From: Perkinsus olseni
Taxonomy: Eukaryota > Perkinsozoa > Perkinsida > Perkinsidae
Direction: 5' to 3'
Length of the DNA: 37,227 bases
Assembly: GCA_013115135.1 (NCBI GenBank)
Contig: JABANP010000512.1
Span: 1 to 37,227 of the forward strand
Part shown: positions 22,301 through 33,100 of the stretch, one piece after another
Position numbering within the stretch: the stretch's first letter is position 1
How the letters are laid out: each line of letters starts with the position of its first letter
Program-made: the position numbers and the translations under genes
Notes under the pieces: generated by a model
Database searches by the model: none
Told to the model about the DNA's origin: nothing
What the model saw: the letters and a program-made list of their open reading frames with translations, nothing else

Positions 22301-25300
22301 CCACCTTCGCCTCTTGCTTCAGCCTCCTCAGCTGCATCTTGGCAGCCCTCATCCTGAACTGCCTCTGAGCTGTCAGTACACTAGCCCGCAGGGCAAGATA
22401 CTGCCGCCGCACGTGCCAAGCCTTCCATGCCGCCTGGATCCTCGCTGCTGCCGTATTAACCCGATACTGACAACAATATAGCTCATCATCAATCCCCCAT
22501 CCACTGACCACCAACCTCCTCGGCAAAGGCCCTTGCCATCCTGCCGCGCTGGACCGACTGTATGAGGACGACCTTGCGCACTACGTCCTCGTACCTCACC
22601 CTCTCCTTTATCATACGCCACCTGATGTCACCACATCACGCTCGCTGTCTATCGTGATTGCCCTTACCAGCTCTGAATCCTGAGAGCGGCGGACTCCCGT
22701 CGGATGTTAGCCACCCGAACTCTGGCGATCTTGCCCCGCATAAGAGCCTGGATCTTCACCAGGCATATGATGGCAAACTGATACCACGCCCGAGTCCGCA
22801 GACCGCGCCACTGAGCCTGGATCTTCGTAGCTGCCTCTGCGCGCAGCTCCAATCGAGCATTCTGAGAGGACGCTCGATGTTGAGTAATAGACGCCGGCAC
22901 CACCACGACTCACTTGGAGCGCATCGAAGGCCTTCTGCTTGAAGAACACCAAAGTCTTGCCAACCTCCCACAGGCCATCCTCAATGCCCAGCGTCTGAAC
23001 ACCGTCCAGGCTGTTACCGAAAACCCACCACAGACTACCACTACCTTGGACACTGTCGTGAGCAGCTTCAAGCATCTCTTCGACATGTCCGGCTCCGCCA
23101 GGTACTCAGCCAGGTCACCTTAAAGACAACCACTAGACAGGAGCAGCCATCTACTACCATCATCCTACCCTTCACCAGCTGCATGTAGTCCAGCCAGCAA
23201 TCCTCGTGAGAGATACGGACAGGGTACCCCGCTCGGGACACTTGAATGGCCTGAGCTTCCGTGTATACAAAATGACAAGCACAGAGGGGCGGCTATTCAC
23301 CTGCAGAACACCGCCGTAGCGGAGCTGCTCACAGACGCTCGGTCGATCGTAGACATCAGGGAGGTTCATCGGGTTGGGCTTGATACACCGAATGAAGTGC
23401 GGCTCTGTCTCCTTCACCGTATCCTGCAGATATCCGTCACTGACCCTCTTCAGCCTAAGATGCGTCTATCCTACCATCAGCTCATTCAACTGTTGTTTGA
23501 ACTCTCCACTGATGGTCGTAAGTTTCTTCTTGGACTTGCCGCTCGGGGCCGAGTCTGGGTCTTGGAACTTGGTGTCCTCATACTCCGTAAAGAGGGTGGA
23601 GACATATGCCGACGTCGACGCCTTCATCACTTTAAATAAAGAGTACGACATCTACAGGCAACAACAACAAACAATCATTAATGCAGTAGCGCAGGAGAAA
23701 ACAGGCCTGAGAGCGATGGGCCGCGGAGGGAGCACCCTCGAGCAATCCTCGAAAAGTATGTAAAATTTGGTCAAGCTGTTATGATTCCCACTACGTGAAC
23801 GATAATGATGTCCATTGCAATGTCAACGGGAAATTTTCACTCATTACGATGATGAGCCATCACAACCCAGACTGATACAAGCCGCAGCATCCCCTCCAAG
23901 TACCTGGTCCTTATTCTTGTCCATGAAGCCCTCAGTATCATACTCCACCGGCCCGGCAAAATGGTTCACCACAAAGCAGTCCTGTCTAGTCTTGACGATG
24001 TCGAACCTGAACAGGCCAGCCTCCCCCTCCACAGCCGTCACCATCGCTCACCTCCGATGGTCCTTGTAGCGATGGCACAGCTTGGAGCAGAAGTTCTTAT
24101 CCGAGCCCCCAGGTATGACACATTCCTCGTCCAACAGAGCAAATATACCCATTCGAGAGTCGGCCAGGAGGTCCACAGCATCCTGGTTGTCTGGGAAGTC
24201 AAGAGGGTCCCAGGCGATGCCCTCCTCAGCATACAGTTGCTCCTACAAAGAGGCGCGGTGAGCTCACGACGATTGAGCGATGCGATTCTCAATTCAGTTC
24301 GAGTGGCAGGGTCGGTTTTCCGACGTATCTTTCGTGATAGGTCAAACCAAGAAAGATACGCGAAAATTCGTCTTGAAATCATTATTACCTCCATCTTAAA
24401 AATGAAATTATTGAAGAACTGCTGTAGCCTCTCATTGGTGTAGTTGATGCAGAGCTGCTCGAATGAGTTGACCTTGAAGCATTCAAAGCCGAAGATATCC
24501 AGTACCCCACAGAAGAGCTTGGCCTTGGGATCGTAACCTAACAAGGAAAGATTCTCCCATACTCGAATGCCGAAGGGACTATGAAGTTACACCCAAGCCG
24601 GTCAGTCACTTTTGGCAGCACACGTGAGCTTTCGATCGCTCTGTCGATTCGGGGCTTTGCCATGTCTCAGCGTTTGCCTTCCATGACACGCCACGGTTAC
24701 TATAGGCATGCATCGTGAGAGATGTCGAGAGCTCTCCGCTAGCTTTGTTCCAAGCTTTGCCAGTTCGGGAGGCTTCCTTCGCGGATATGTGCTACACACG
24801 CAGGTACGGTGACAAAACAGTCCCCAGTAGATTCCACTGCTACAGACATCCCGATATTACCGATTGAGTCATTGGTTCGAGAGACGACCCTCAAGAAGAG
24901 CAGCCCGTACAGCTGCCGTGCCAGGGAATCACACGACTCCACCGCCTGAAGCACAGCAGAACCAGTTCACAACAGACCGGCGAGAGACGTTATTACAGTA
25001 TGGACGCTGACCGGGGTGTGATAGACCTCCATACGGGTTGTGATGGTCTTGGTAGTGAGGGCCCGGAGGAAGGCCTCAGCATCTTCCAACCCCAACAGCC
25101 TCATGAGAAGGAAGAAGTCCGGCTCGCTGCTCGGGTCCAACTCCGATGCATCACTATCCCAATTAGGAGAACGGAATTTGATCTGAAAAGTAATTAAAAT
25201 CATCACAACGACCATGCCCCCACCCATCCATTACATTGCCCAGTCGCAGTACAGCCGCTATGACGTTCATCATGGAGTTGATCTCCGGTACCGAGATGCC

Positions 25301-27085
25301 GACGGTGAGCATAGCCCGGACTAAGACAACAGGTTTACCACACTTCAGGACGTTACTCGTATCAGTATGGGGTAAATACCCCGCCCGATTCCCGTATCGA
25401 ACCACAATGTACTCAGCGAACCCCAGAGGCTCACTAGGACTAGGCTCAATTCTCCTTGCCCCATGCCAAGTGCATCACGCTGCAATTTTCGGGCAGTCGA
25501 GCAGTTTCCAGCACAGTGGGGCGTTAGCAAGCTTCGACCGCTGGATATGTCACAGTCACGCTTATTAAATTCAGCCACGCTCAAAGCCCGAGCCGTTATT
25601 ACTGGTAATCTCAAACTGCTCGACATCATCAACATCATCCAATACAAGTGTACTAGACTTAGTAAGATACTTGAAGGTCGATACATCGCTGAAGCCAGTG
25701 AGATCTATCTCTGCACTCTGAGGGGCATCTTCTAGGTACTGCGGAAACTTATACTGTTTCTGACAAAACCATCACATCAATTTCCATCACAACACAGGTC
25801 GGACTCACCGAGCCAGCGACGGCCATGGCAGCCGCAGCACACTGGTAGAAGATATGGTAGTTCCTCTCCCCCTCCTGTTGGTCACAGACTCGGACCTGAA
25901 TCACAAGCCACGAGCTCTAGAGTCACCACCCGGGAGGCACCAGCTGCACAGTACCTTCTCGAGAAGATAGGTTTGCGTCTTGGCTCCCGCTAATCTGTAG
26001 GTGTTAGAAAATTCCGAAGTCTCCAGTTCCCGGCGGAGGTAAGCGGCAGTGCTCCCTCGAGGACCATGAAAGGCGTGATGATGACGATGCCGCGATGTGT
26101 CCTTGAATTGAAGTTGGATAAACTTGCCGAACCTGCTCCGGGCCATTCACCAGCCGATCACTCACACACGCTCTAACTTACCTAGAAGAGTTGTCGTTCC
26201 TCAGGGTACGGGCGTTTCCGAAGGCCTCGAGCACCGGATTGCTCTCTAAGACCTTCTTCTCGACATTAGACACGCCCTGGTCCCCGGCACCGGCGAGGGC
26301 CAAGAACTTCATCACAAACTTGGTCGTTTCGGTTTTACCGGCGCCTGGGAAGGAGCTCTCTTCCGCTCATTGTGACGCTCCCTTCACTATTACCAGACTC
26401 TCCAGAGATGAGCACAGTTTGCGGTGTTTCCGTGTCGCATAAGCCTCTAAACGCGTAGTTCGACACAGCGAAGACGTGAGGCTCTCTGGCACATGCAGGG
26501 TTCCGCAGCACTTGATCGAGCTTATCGATATCGTAGAGGCCCGGTATACGTTTGAATGGATTCATGGCAATCAGTATCGGACCTGAGAATACTCCAGTCG
26601 GAAGGAGGGTATCATCCGACTGACAAGACCAACCTGTGAAGGTGTAGATCTTGTCGGTGTCGAAGCGTATTTGCAGGGCATGTAGTAACGCGGGCTCATG
26701 CAAGTGTTGTAGTTGGGTGAGATCGTCCAGTACTACCAACCCTTCCGAGGAGAAGACATCCTTATTTCGAAGATGGAACTGGGAACGATCAAAGTGAACA
26801 GACCAAGCAAAGTGAGAAGCTTTCAAGTACTACCTCCTGCTGCCTGGGTATCTTGGCCTCGGTGTCATCGTCGAACTTGACGATGAAATCGTCCCCTACA
26901 GTACTCTGTATCTCACAACACTTCCACACCAGTTCACCGTCCCGTATCCACACCTGTGTGCCTGAGGTTAATAAGATACGTCACATGACCTAGCTCGTCA
27001 TGGGAGAGGTAGTTGACCTACCCTTAGGATACTCGGGTAGTGATGATGGCGCCCGAACCGCCGAGGTGTTCTCTGCTTGGGGCAT
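17429..27085 (-). CDS. MyoF-like unconventional myosin with WD40 tail
   Basis: An actin-based motor gene of many exons. ATG 27085 opens exon 27022-27085; exons 26834-26961, 26634-26778, 26394-26582 and 26182-26344 follow with exact GT-AG joins. The N-terminal SH3-like segment reads [16 protein letters not shown]. Motor landmarks are [14 protein letters not shown], the P-loop [12 protein letters not shown] (split by intron 26345-26393), [59 protein letters not shown] and QLRYGGVLQ. About six IQ motifs (22250-22900, e.g. [18 protein letters not shown]) would bind calmodulin-like light chains. A coiled coil (about 21520-22230), a GTPase-like module (about 20388-21310) and WD40 repeats (about 17429-19300) follow, ending at TGA 17429-17431. 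Toxoplasma and Plasmodium MyoF share the motor-IQ-coiled-coil-WD40 plan and serve organelle and vesicle positioning; that role is inferred here. Exons around 19300-20388 and 25400-26000 are uncertain. The interval includes introns. Confidence 0.85.
20388..21310 (-). other. Ras/Rab-like GTPase-like module in the myosin tail
   Basis: Consecutive small exons (21274-21429, 21087-21217, 20994-21042, 20828-20914, 20434-20568) join by GT-AG introns into a small-GTPase-like order. It starts with beta strand and P-loop [14 protein letters not shown], with the intron 21218-21273 falling inside GxxxxGKS. Next come strand HYQLQF, strand plus G3 VLKVLDCNG (DxxG), strand [13 protein letters not shown], strand GAN-VLLFGN where NKxD is expected, then a helix with [16 protein letters not shown]. 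The G4 motif is degenerate (GNLQP), the usual switch glutamine is Asn, and no G2 threonine is obvious, so GTP hydrolysis may be lost. The intron 20569-20827 is longer than its neighbours, so that junction is the weakest. Confidence 0.65.
21430..21515 (-). other. Myosin intron with tRNA 3'-half-like sequence
   Basis: This 86-nt GT-AG intron in the coiled-coil region (GTAGTATGG to GCTATTCAG) contains, in gene sense, GCGGGAGGCC directly followed by GTGGGTTCGATTC. This resembles the anticodon-stem, variable and T-arm part of a eukaryotic tRNA-Gly or tRNA-Glu, including an RNA polymerase III B box (GGTTCGATTC, 21473-21482). The 5' half and a paired acceptor stem are missing and the T stem pairs poorly, so it is not a functional tRNA gene. 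Confidence 0.6.
21903..21957 (-). other. Myosin intron with B-box-like sequence on the opposite strand
   Basis: This 55-nt intron (GTAGTAGTAG to ACTTCAG) lies one coding block away from the 86-nt intron. Its plus strand carries GCAGGTTCGATCCCGGC (B box at 21928-21938), whose flanks form a T-arm-like stem with one mismatch. The intron placement is fixed by keeping the Ala/Gly-rich frame ([12 protein letters not shown]) open after the coiled coil. Only a tRNA fragment is present. Confidence 0.55.
24243..24388 (-). other. Long motor intron carrying an inverted repeat
   Basis: A 146-nt GT-AG intron between the exon ending NNFIFKME and the exon starting EQLYAEEG. Inside it are 10-bp perfect arms, CGTATCTTTC (24324-24333) and GAAAGATACG (24351-24360), separated by 17 nt. 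Most introns of this gene that I could fix precisely are 44-60 nt, so this one has roughly 90 extra bases. Two other motor introns are also long: 24538-24860 (323 nt) and 23652-23903 (252 nt). An inserted small element would explain the extra length here. Confidence 0.6.
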
Positions 27086-29447
27086 CGACAATTTGGCGGA
27101 AGCAAACAACTAGTAAGCAAAGTCTCAGGTGAGAGAGATTCATGACAAGCTCATGGCACGAGAGAAAATCTATGCAGTTCCGCGCCAAAGCCAGCTGCGA
27201 AGCGTAACAAGAAGTGTATAATCTCGCGGGAGAAATGACGAAGGAGCCATCCAACGACTCAGGTTCGATTCCCACAGACCGCAACATCAGAAGGCAAATC
27301 AAAATATGAAAGGGTCCGGCGGAGATTGCGCTGCTATGATTGTGTCTCGATGAATAGCCGATGAGGCGCAGAGAAATACACCCAAGGGCCTACGTTCGTG
27401 GCCCCTAACTCAAGATGTACTGAAGTGGCCACTTTCGTCATGTGCCAACGGTTACAACGGCCAATAGGCCTAGCGGTTACTCGGAAAACACAATATGAGA
27501 AGATAGACTGACGACAACACAACACGGAGCAACTGTTTGGATAGCCTGGCAGCAGTGAACTAAGGAAGGCATCGAAACTGAAGAATGCCCTTACGGTTGC
27601 TCACGACGCATCACGGAGCCTTAGGATATCGGACACAGGTCTACAAGAGTCCTGTGTCCTGTGGAAACACGAGGGAGCTCACAGCGTGTGGATTACTGGT
27701 CACCCGACTCTCCGTCCATCGAACATTGGTTGCGGCATGGAAGCCTCGACTGAGCCCTGCTCATAGCCTCCGAGCGGATGCACGAGTAGTAATATGCTGT
27801 GAAGGCGACGCACAGTGATGTCTCAGTAGGAGGCACGTGCGCAGCCCGTCCTATTCTGAGCTCGGAAAAAAGCTCGGATTTTAGAACGCACTTTAATTCA
27901 TAGTTTTTGTCCGAGCTCGGAAAAGCCGCTTTTCCGAGAACTTGGACTCGGAAATCAGAGCACTTTAATCGGCTCCTGGTGTATTCTGTTCGTTAACCGA
28001 GAGACTGATCACGACGAGGACTGTCGCTCACTTCTAGTGATCATGACCGACTTGAACAGCAACAGTTCTACTACTGCACCTGTCTCACAACATTGCATTC
28101 CTATTTCTCAGTTCGCGTTGGTCCTTAGCAAACACCGTGTGCCTTCAGGCGTGAAAGGCGTAGCTAGTACTCCTAGGGATACTTCCCTCTCGGTGTGTAG
28201 CCCGCTCCCTCTTAGCGGAAAAGCCGATTTCCCGAGGGCTTTTTCCGAGAACTCGGACCGAGTCACTTTACCCGAATTAAAGTGCTCATCAGCATCACTA
28301 GCCCGGTCTCGGAAAAATACTCGATATTTAGGTGTTTCCCGAGTAACTTGGAAAGAGTGGAACGCCGCGAATCTTTGCGTGCGAAGAGCGTTTCTCCCTG
28401 TCGGGATTTCTTGGCGAAGACTCAATGGTTTTCTATGAGTGAGCGCTCATTGTTGGCGAGTGGTTTTGTGGGTTTTCCGAGCTCGGGTCCGGATTTCCGG
28501 GAGTCCAAAGACCCTGAAAACTTTTCGTACTTGGAACTCGGAAAGCTCAGCACTTTAATCGACAATCGTGAAATCGCCTCACTCGGAACCGAGTGACACG
28601 ATTTCCGAGGGATCGCACTTTAATCCGTGGACTCTCGGAATGGGATTTCCAAGGTTCAGAACTCGGTAACCGAGTACTTGGACTCGGGACTCGGAACGCC
28701 TTAGCACTTTAATCGGCTCCAGGTGTACCATAATGGTACTACCATTGTCCTCAGCCCTTATGGCCGTGTCCGAGACCGTACAGCACAGCATGTTACTTCA
28801 AGTAACTTACTTGCTCGGTCAGGGGGAAGCGTGAAATGTGAGACGGACGCAATTCTACATAACCCGCAACCCTGCGGCAGGCAACAGACCTCAGAGAACG
28901 ACTTTCCACCGGGAGAAACCTATACACGGGCGACCAATACGCGGAAAATTTCCGTAAACTATTTAGCTAAAAGCTGCCCATCATCCTAGGCGTCACGCGC
29001 AGCACGTGACCTGGTCGTAGCTGTTCCGTACGATCTTCATCGATACTGTGCTGATACTGTGTGGTACTTGATCATTTCAGAGATAGTCAAGCGATGGTCT
29101 TTCATATTCTTAATACCAGCGCTATGCATTCTTATGTGAAGTTCTAACTAAACATTAGGTAGACGGACGGCTGTCTCCGGTCGATTCGAGATCACGGCGT
29201 CACTCGCTCATCTCCGGCCCTGGCAGGAAGCCGGCACTGCGAAACACAACTGTTAGATCCGCCGACTCCGATTTCCGTGCCTTGCTGTCACCTTCAATAC
29301 CAGGCCTACAAATGAAATCCGTACGCCTTGCCACTTGGGACGATTTATTGTCGGTGGAGAACTGTCGTCGTTGAGGGCCGGTACTCGGAACAGCACTAAG
29401 CCGAACCGAGCCCGTCTTTTGGAGTGTAGGCTCTTGTTCCCTTAACA
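27086..29447. other. Intergenic region, repeat-rich
   Basis: This region separates the divergent myosin (minus) and secreted-protein (plus) genes. A B-box-like GGTTCGATTCC stands at 27262-27272 without a foldable tRNA around it. From about 27855 to 28730 it is dominated by a repeat family, listed separately. Frames of 104-133 aa within 28037-28596 run through those repeats and show no protein motif. The rest shows nothing recognisable. Confidence 0.6.
27855..28730. repeat. CTCGG / GCACTTTAAT repeat array
   Basis: GCACTTTAAT occurs at 27888, 27960, 28550, 28615 and 28704, and inverted (ATTAAAGTGC) at 28276. Three copies belong to a longer unit: ACTTGGA-(A)-CTCGG, a short spacer, then AGCACTTTAATCG. 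Two of them extend through GGCTCC-T/A-GGTGTA (ending near 27982 and 28726). Between them are many CTCGG/CCGAG hairpins, for example CTCGGAAAAG-CCG-CTTTTCCGAG (27916-27938), CACTCGG-AA-CCGAGTG (28580-28595) nested within AAATCG/CGATTT, and ACTCGGT-A-ACCGAGT near 28660. Spacing is irregular, so this is a degenerate repeat cluster rather than a clean satellite. It is not a CRISPR. Confidence 0.8.
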
Positions 29448-29993
29448 ATGGTGGCCATTCGGTTCTTCCTTTCCCTATCATTGGTCGTGTTCCCCGTCGA
29501 TGCCCGCAGCCCGCTGTGGTATGGCAATTTTTCCTATCAGTCTCAATCACATGATGGACGCGGGCCAGTAAAGATTACTTTTAACGCCACCAAGGACGGC
29601 AGTGGAATGTTCTCCATAGAATGTGAACGACGGTTCGAAGATGGTTGGTTCAAACTGCGTTGGCCTCGCAAAGCCGATACCACGCTGCACAGGTTCCGGA
29701 AGCGCGGACGCCAAGCCAGGCAATATCGTCGTTGGCGCCGCCGAGCAAGAGCTGTATGTCGCAAACTTCGTGTCAAAAGGAACGATTTCCGTTTCTTCTA
29801 TGTCAACTACCTGAGCGATGTAGTGACTCAGCTTGGCGGTGAACGTATCATTCTAAAACGGCAGTGGTCCCGGTTGAGCGAAGGGAACTACTATTCTGAT
29901 GATTCGTGTCACGGTAGATGTCTTGCTTTGGTCTTTCGGTCAACACAACCGCCGACGGTGGGGATTGAGATGAGAGTGTCGAAATACCAATAA
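29448..29993 (+). pseudogene. 5' part of a secreted-protein gene, with an LTR-encoded tail
   Basis: This ORF of 181 codons starts with a signal peptide (MVAIRFFLSLSLVVFPVDA). The mature part holds a strongly basic patch (RFRKRGRQARQYRRWRRRAR, about residues 82-101) and two or more cysteines. Only codons up to 29906 are host sequence. At 29907 the reading frame enters the 3' LTR of the retrotransposon and continues for 28 codons (from CHGRC to SKYQ) to TAA at 29991-29993. The displaced rest of the gene resumes in frame at 36215. As it stands the locus can still encode a shortened, chimeric secreted protein. No function is recognised; the basic patch suggests binding to an acidic partner, which is conjecture. 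Confidence 0.8.
29903..29906. repeat. Target-site duplication, left copy
   Basis: TTCG immediately before the LTR at 29907. It matches TTCG immediately after the other LTR at 36211-36214. The next bases outward differ, so the duplication is 4 bp, within the range usual for LTR retrotransposons. Part of it belongs to the Asp-Ser codons of the interrupted gene. Confidence 0.85.
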
Positions 29994-30146
29994 TGCAAGC
30001 TACAGGCAAACAATGATTATCTACTCGAGCAGCCAGCAATATCATATATCATCATCTACTCAAATGCAATATAGCCCAGGCGCGCGATATGCGCGCATCC
30101 TGGGCGGGCGATCTTAATTCTGCACCGCTGGCCTTGTCACGTGACA
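29907..30146 (-). repeat. 3' LTR
   Basis: This is the 240-bp LTR at the 3' end of the minus-strand element. By eye it is identical, base for base, to 35971-36210. It contains the last codons and stop of the element's own ORF (30114-30146). On the opposite strand it contains the 28-codon tail and stop added to the interrupted host gene. An internal hairpin lies at 30075-30104. Confidence 0.93.
30075..30104. promoter_or_regulatory. LTR hairpin
   Basis: The outer arms CCCAGG and CCTGGG enclose inner arms GCGCGC (30080-30085) and GCGCGC (30091-30096) around GATAT. The other LTR has the same structure at 36139-36168. A stable stem in the LTR might affect RNA 3'-end formation or reverse transcription; this is inference from position only. 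Confidence 0.55.
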
Positions 30147-33100
30147 GTCCCCCCTGACAGCTGTGATGAGTCCGAGATTCATCAGAGTGGCTTCCACCAG
30201 CTTAGGTAGAAGGCCAGTTTTGGTGAGCTTGAACGGCGGAGCTAGGACTTTGATGATCTTCTTTATATGAGCTGAGGCACCTCTCGGACGTGATGCCGAA
30301 GGAATAATGATGTGGGGGCTTCCCGGAGTTAACCAGAGTGGGAAGAAGCGCTTTTCTCCGGAGGGACGATCATAGATGTGAACAGTAGGTGAGGTGGCTG
30401 CTCGAGCCACGGTGATAACTTTACCCACCATGAATTCGTCGCCGGGCAGAGTATCAATTGTGGCCACACAAAAGTCCCCGAGTTGAAGTTGTGACTGCAG
30501 CAGGGAGTCCTGATCAACTCTGAACAGTGGATGGTCAGCACAAAGGGATCGGCGACGTACCAGCTGCCGGGCATGAATTACCCTTACCTCACCAGATGTT
30601 AACCTCACTATGTAGGAGTTTCCATAGGAGTATCTTCCAGAATAATTGATATCTGTTGTGCCAGTCTGGGGGTCGGGATAGCCAACATCTCTGACGACGT
30701 ATCCTTCCGACGGACCAACCCCAGCTTCCGTCCATTGCACCAGATCACCGGGAGCGAACAAGTGGATAGACGTCGGACCCGCATTGCTTCTGTCACTCTC
30801 GGATAACCTTCTCTCAATGAGAGAATGGTAAAACCTCGAGCAGTCCTCCATAAGCTTTATGCCGAGATGTCTGAACCATGCCACAGCTCTCGTCTCGTCT
30901 TCAAGATCGTTGTCATCCTCAGGGGTCTCGGAGGCCTCATTGACGGCGGTATACAGTACCATGTCAATAGGACGATGACACTTTCGCCCATAGACGAGCT
31001 GAAAGGCTGAGAGACCTGTATGAGGGTCAGGAATGGAGTTGACAGCAGTGGACGCCAAAGGTAGAGCCAAGTCCCAACGAAGAGTGGGATTGTGAGAGAT
31101 GGCGACTTTGCATGCTTGTACCCGCCTTTCGCAGCTCCCATTTGATTGCGGAGAGTAAGTATCTATGAGAGCCGCTTTGACTCCCGCCAGAGAGCATAAT
31201 AAGGACCAGAGTCGACTTCCAAATGGTGAGTTGTCTGAGACCACCGAAGCCGGTAGTCCTGCGAAGGGTACCCACCGAGTGAAGATGAGGTAGGCGGCTG
31301 CTTCAGCTGACTTGCTGGGAGCGGCGTAATATTGTACGAGGCCCGTGAAGAGATCACAAACCACCAAGATCGCACAGACATGAGAGCCATCGGGTAGGTA
31401 TATTGACTTGCCGTCGGCCTCTGTGGGAGGGTCGGCGAAGTCTACCGCGATGTGTAGGAGGGAGCGATTCTCAGGGATACGGCATGTGGACAAAGGCTGA
31501 GCAGATGGTCCACGGTTCTTGTTGCGGCCATGTCGACAGGAGTGGCACTGATGTATGAAATCCTTGGTGAACTTGTGCATATTGGGCCACCAACAATATC
31601 TCTTGATCTCGTCTTTGATGCTTGACGCTCCTAGATGGGAGTCCCCATGAGCCAGATGACACACCAAAGTCCGAAATGACAGTGGACCTCTGCAGGTATC
31701 TTTGACCGCATTGCTGACGACGTGACGGAAATCACCACCTATCGGCGCCACAACGAGCAGAATGTCATCGATATACTTGCGGTAGAGGACACCATTGTGT
31801 ACTACGAAGGCTCCTGACAGCAACCAATTACGTACTGTGATGGTTGTCTGCGCAGAATCCGTCTTGTAGGAATCTAACGTATTGCCTTCGTTCTGATGCA
31901 AACCTGCTTGTAGGAGAAGGCGAAGAGTTATACCCTGATAGGTGGTAACCGAGTCAGCAGCTTGTAGTTGAGCCACTTCCGGGAGGAGGTTCTTCACGAG
32001 TGGTTCCTGTTGCCATGGGAACTTGTAATTTGATGTTGTCGATGCATCCGCTGAGGAACTGACAGGATGACCAGCAGGAGATATCATGAAGGCATAGGCG
32101 GTACCGTCGGGTTGATGATATAGGCCATCGACAACCCTACTGAAGAGATCCGACAGTGAGTTGTCTTTTCCGCGCAGGTGTAGGAAACAATGGGGCACGC
32201 ATAAGACGTCTGATAACCCCGCATGCCAGTTGACCCAACGACGGCCCCTCGTAGTGTCCGGAAGCAGGTCACTGCAGTAGTTCTGCCATTTTGATATCGC
32301 TGTGGTATTGTCGTTGAAAACCATGAAGTGGATGTCCGAGTTGCTCTTGCCGTATCCGCGAGTGCTCAGGATAAGGGGGCGCCATTTTGTCAGTCCCAAC
32401 CAGATACCAAAACCTTCCCTGTCGAAGGCCGGCCAACGGGACTGAGTCTCAGTGAACTTATGTGATATAAGTCCCACACATTGACCAGATGCTAGTAGCG
32501 CAGCAGAGTTCACCTTCTCGCCATCAGTGTAAGGGACTTTCCAGATGGAAGCCGCCGCTGCCACAGCGGAAGCATCGGTTGCCACGCACCATATGTATCC
32601 AGAGGGGAGGATGTCGCCGTGAGCGTGCAGGGTAAGCCACTGTTCACCGTGCGCTTTGGTTAGGACATTCCATTGTTCCAGCAGTTCATCCGTCCAACGG
32701 ATTCTTGTCTTCTTGGTGGCTTCCGGGGTGATTAATGCATGGAATGGGGCAGCTAATGAGCTGAGACTCCCAGATGCGGTTGCCGAGCGATAGCCATTGC
32801 GACAGTAGTTCATGACACCGAGCTTGGAGCGCAAGTCAGCGACATTAGTCGGCGGAGAAGCAGTAGCCTCCGCGAGCTTCTCCAGACTGGCATCATTCAC
32901 TCGCCATCGTGAACCGGAGAAATATAGACCAAATGCCTCCAAGGATAGGCTCGGCTGAGTGAGCTTATCATTAGTATCAATGCCGACCGTTTGAAGGGCC
33001 AACTGGACGAACTTCATAATCTTAGTGCACATGATGTGCGATGTGGCTTGAATAAGGATATCATCCATGTACCACACAATGCCCACGGAAGCCGGGTCCT

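Noticed and set aside
22700..22710. Coiled-coil and IQ segment as a separate gene from the motor
   Set aside because: Exons join in frame from QLRYGGVLQ through [16 protein letters not shown] to the first IQ motif, the usual continuity of a myosin neck.
27230..27290. A tRNA gene around the B-box-like GGTTCGATTCC
   Set aside because: No cloverleaf can be drawn; the flanks do not form a T stem or acceptor stem.
28037..28596. Overlapping 104-133-aa frames on both strands as genes
   Set aside because: They run through the CTCGG/GCACTTTAAT repeats, occur on both strands and show no motif; GC-rich repeats readily create such open frames.
27855..28730. CRISPR array
   Set aside because: Repeats are degenerate, irregularly spaced and partly inverted, with no uniform spacers, and the setting is eukaryotic.
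29200..29550. 116-aa minus-strand ORF as a gene
   Set aside because: It overlaps the start of the signal-peptide-bearing plus-strand gene and lacks any recognisable feature; taken as a shadow.
29448..29993. The 181-aa ORF as a complete natural gene
   Set aside because: Its last 28 codons lie within a retrotransposon LTR that is repeated at 35971-36210, and the true continuation is at 36215.
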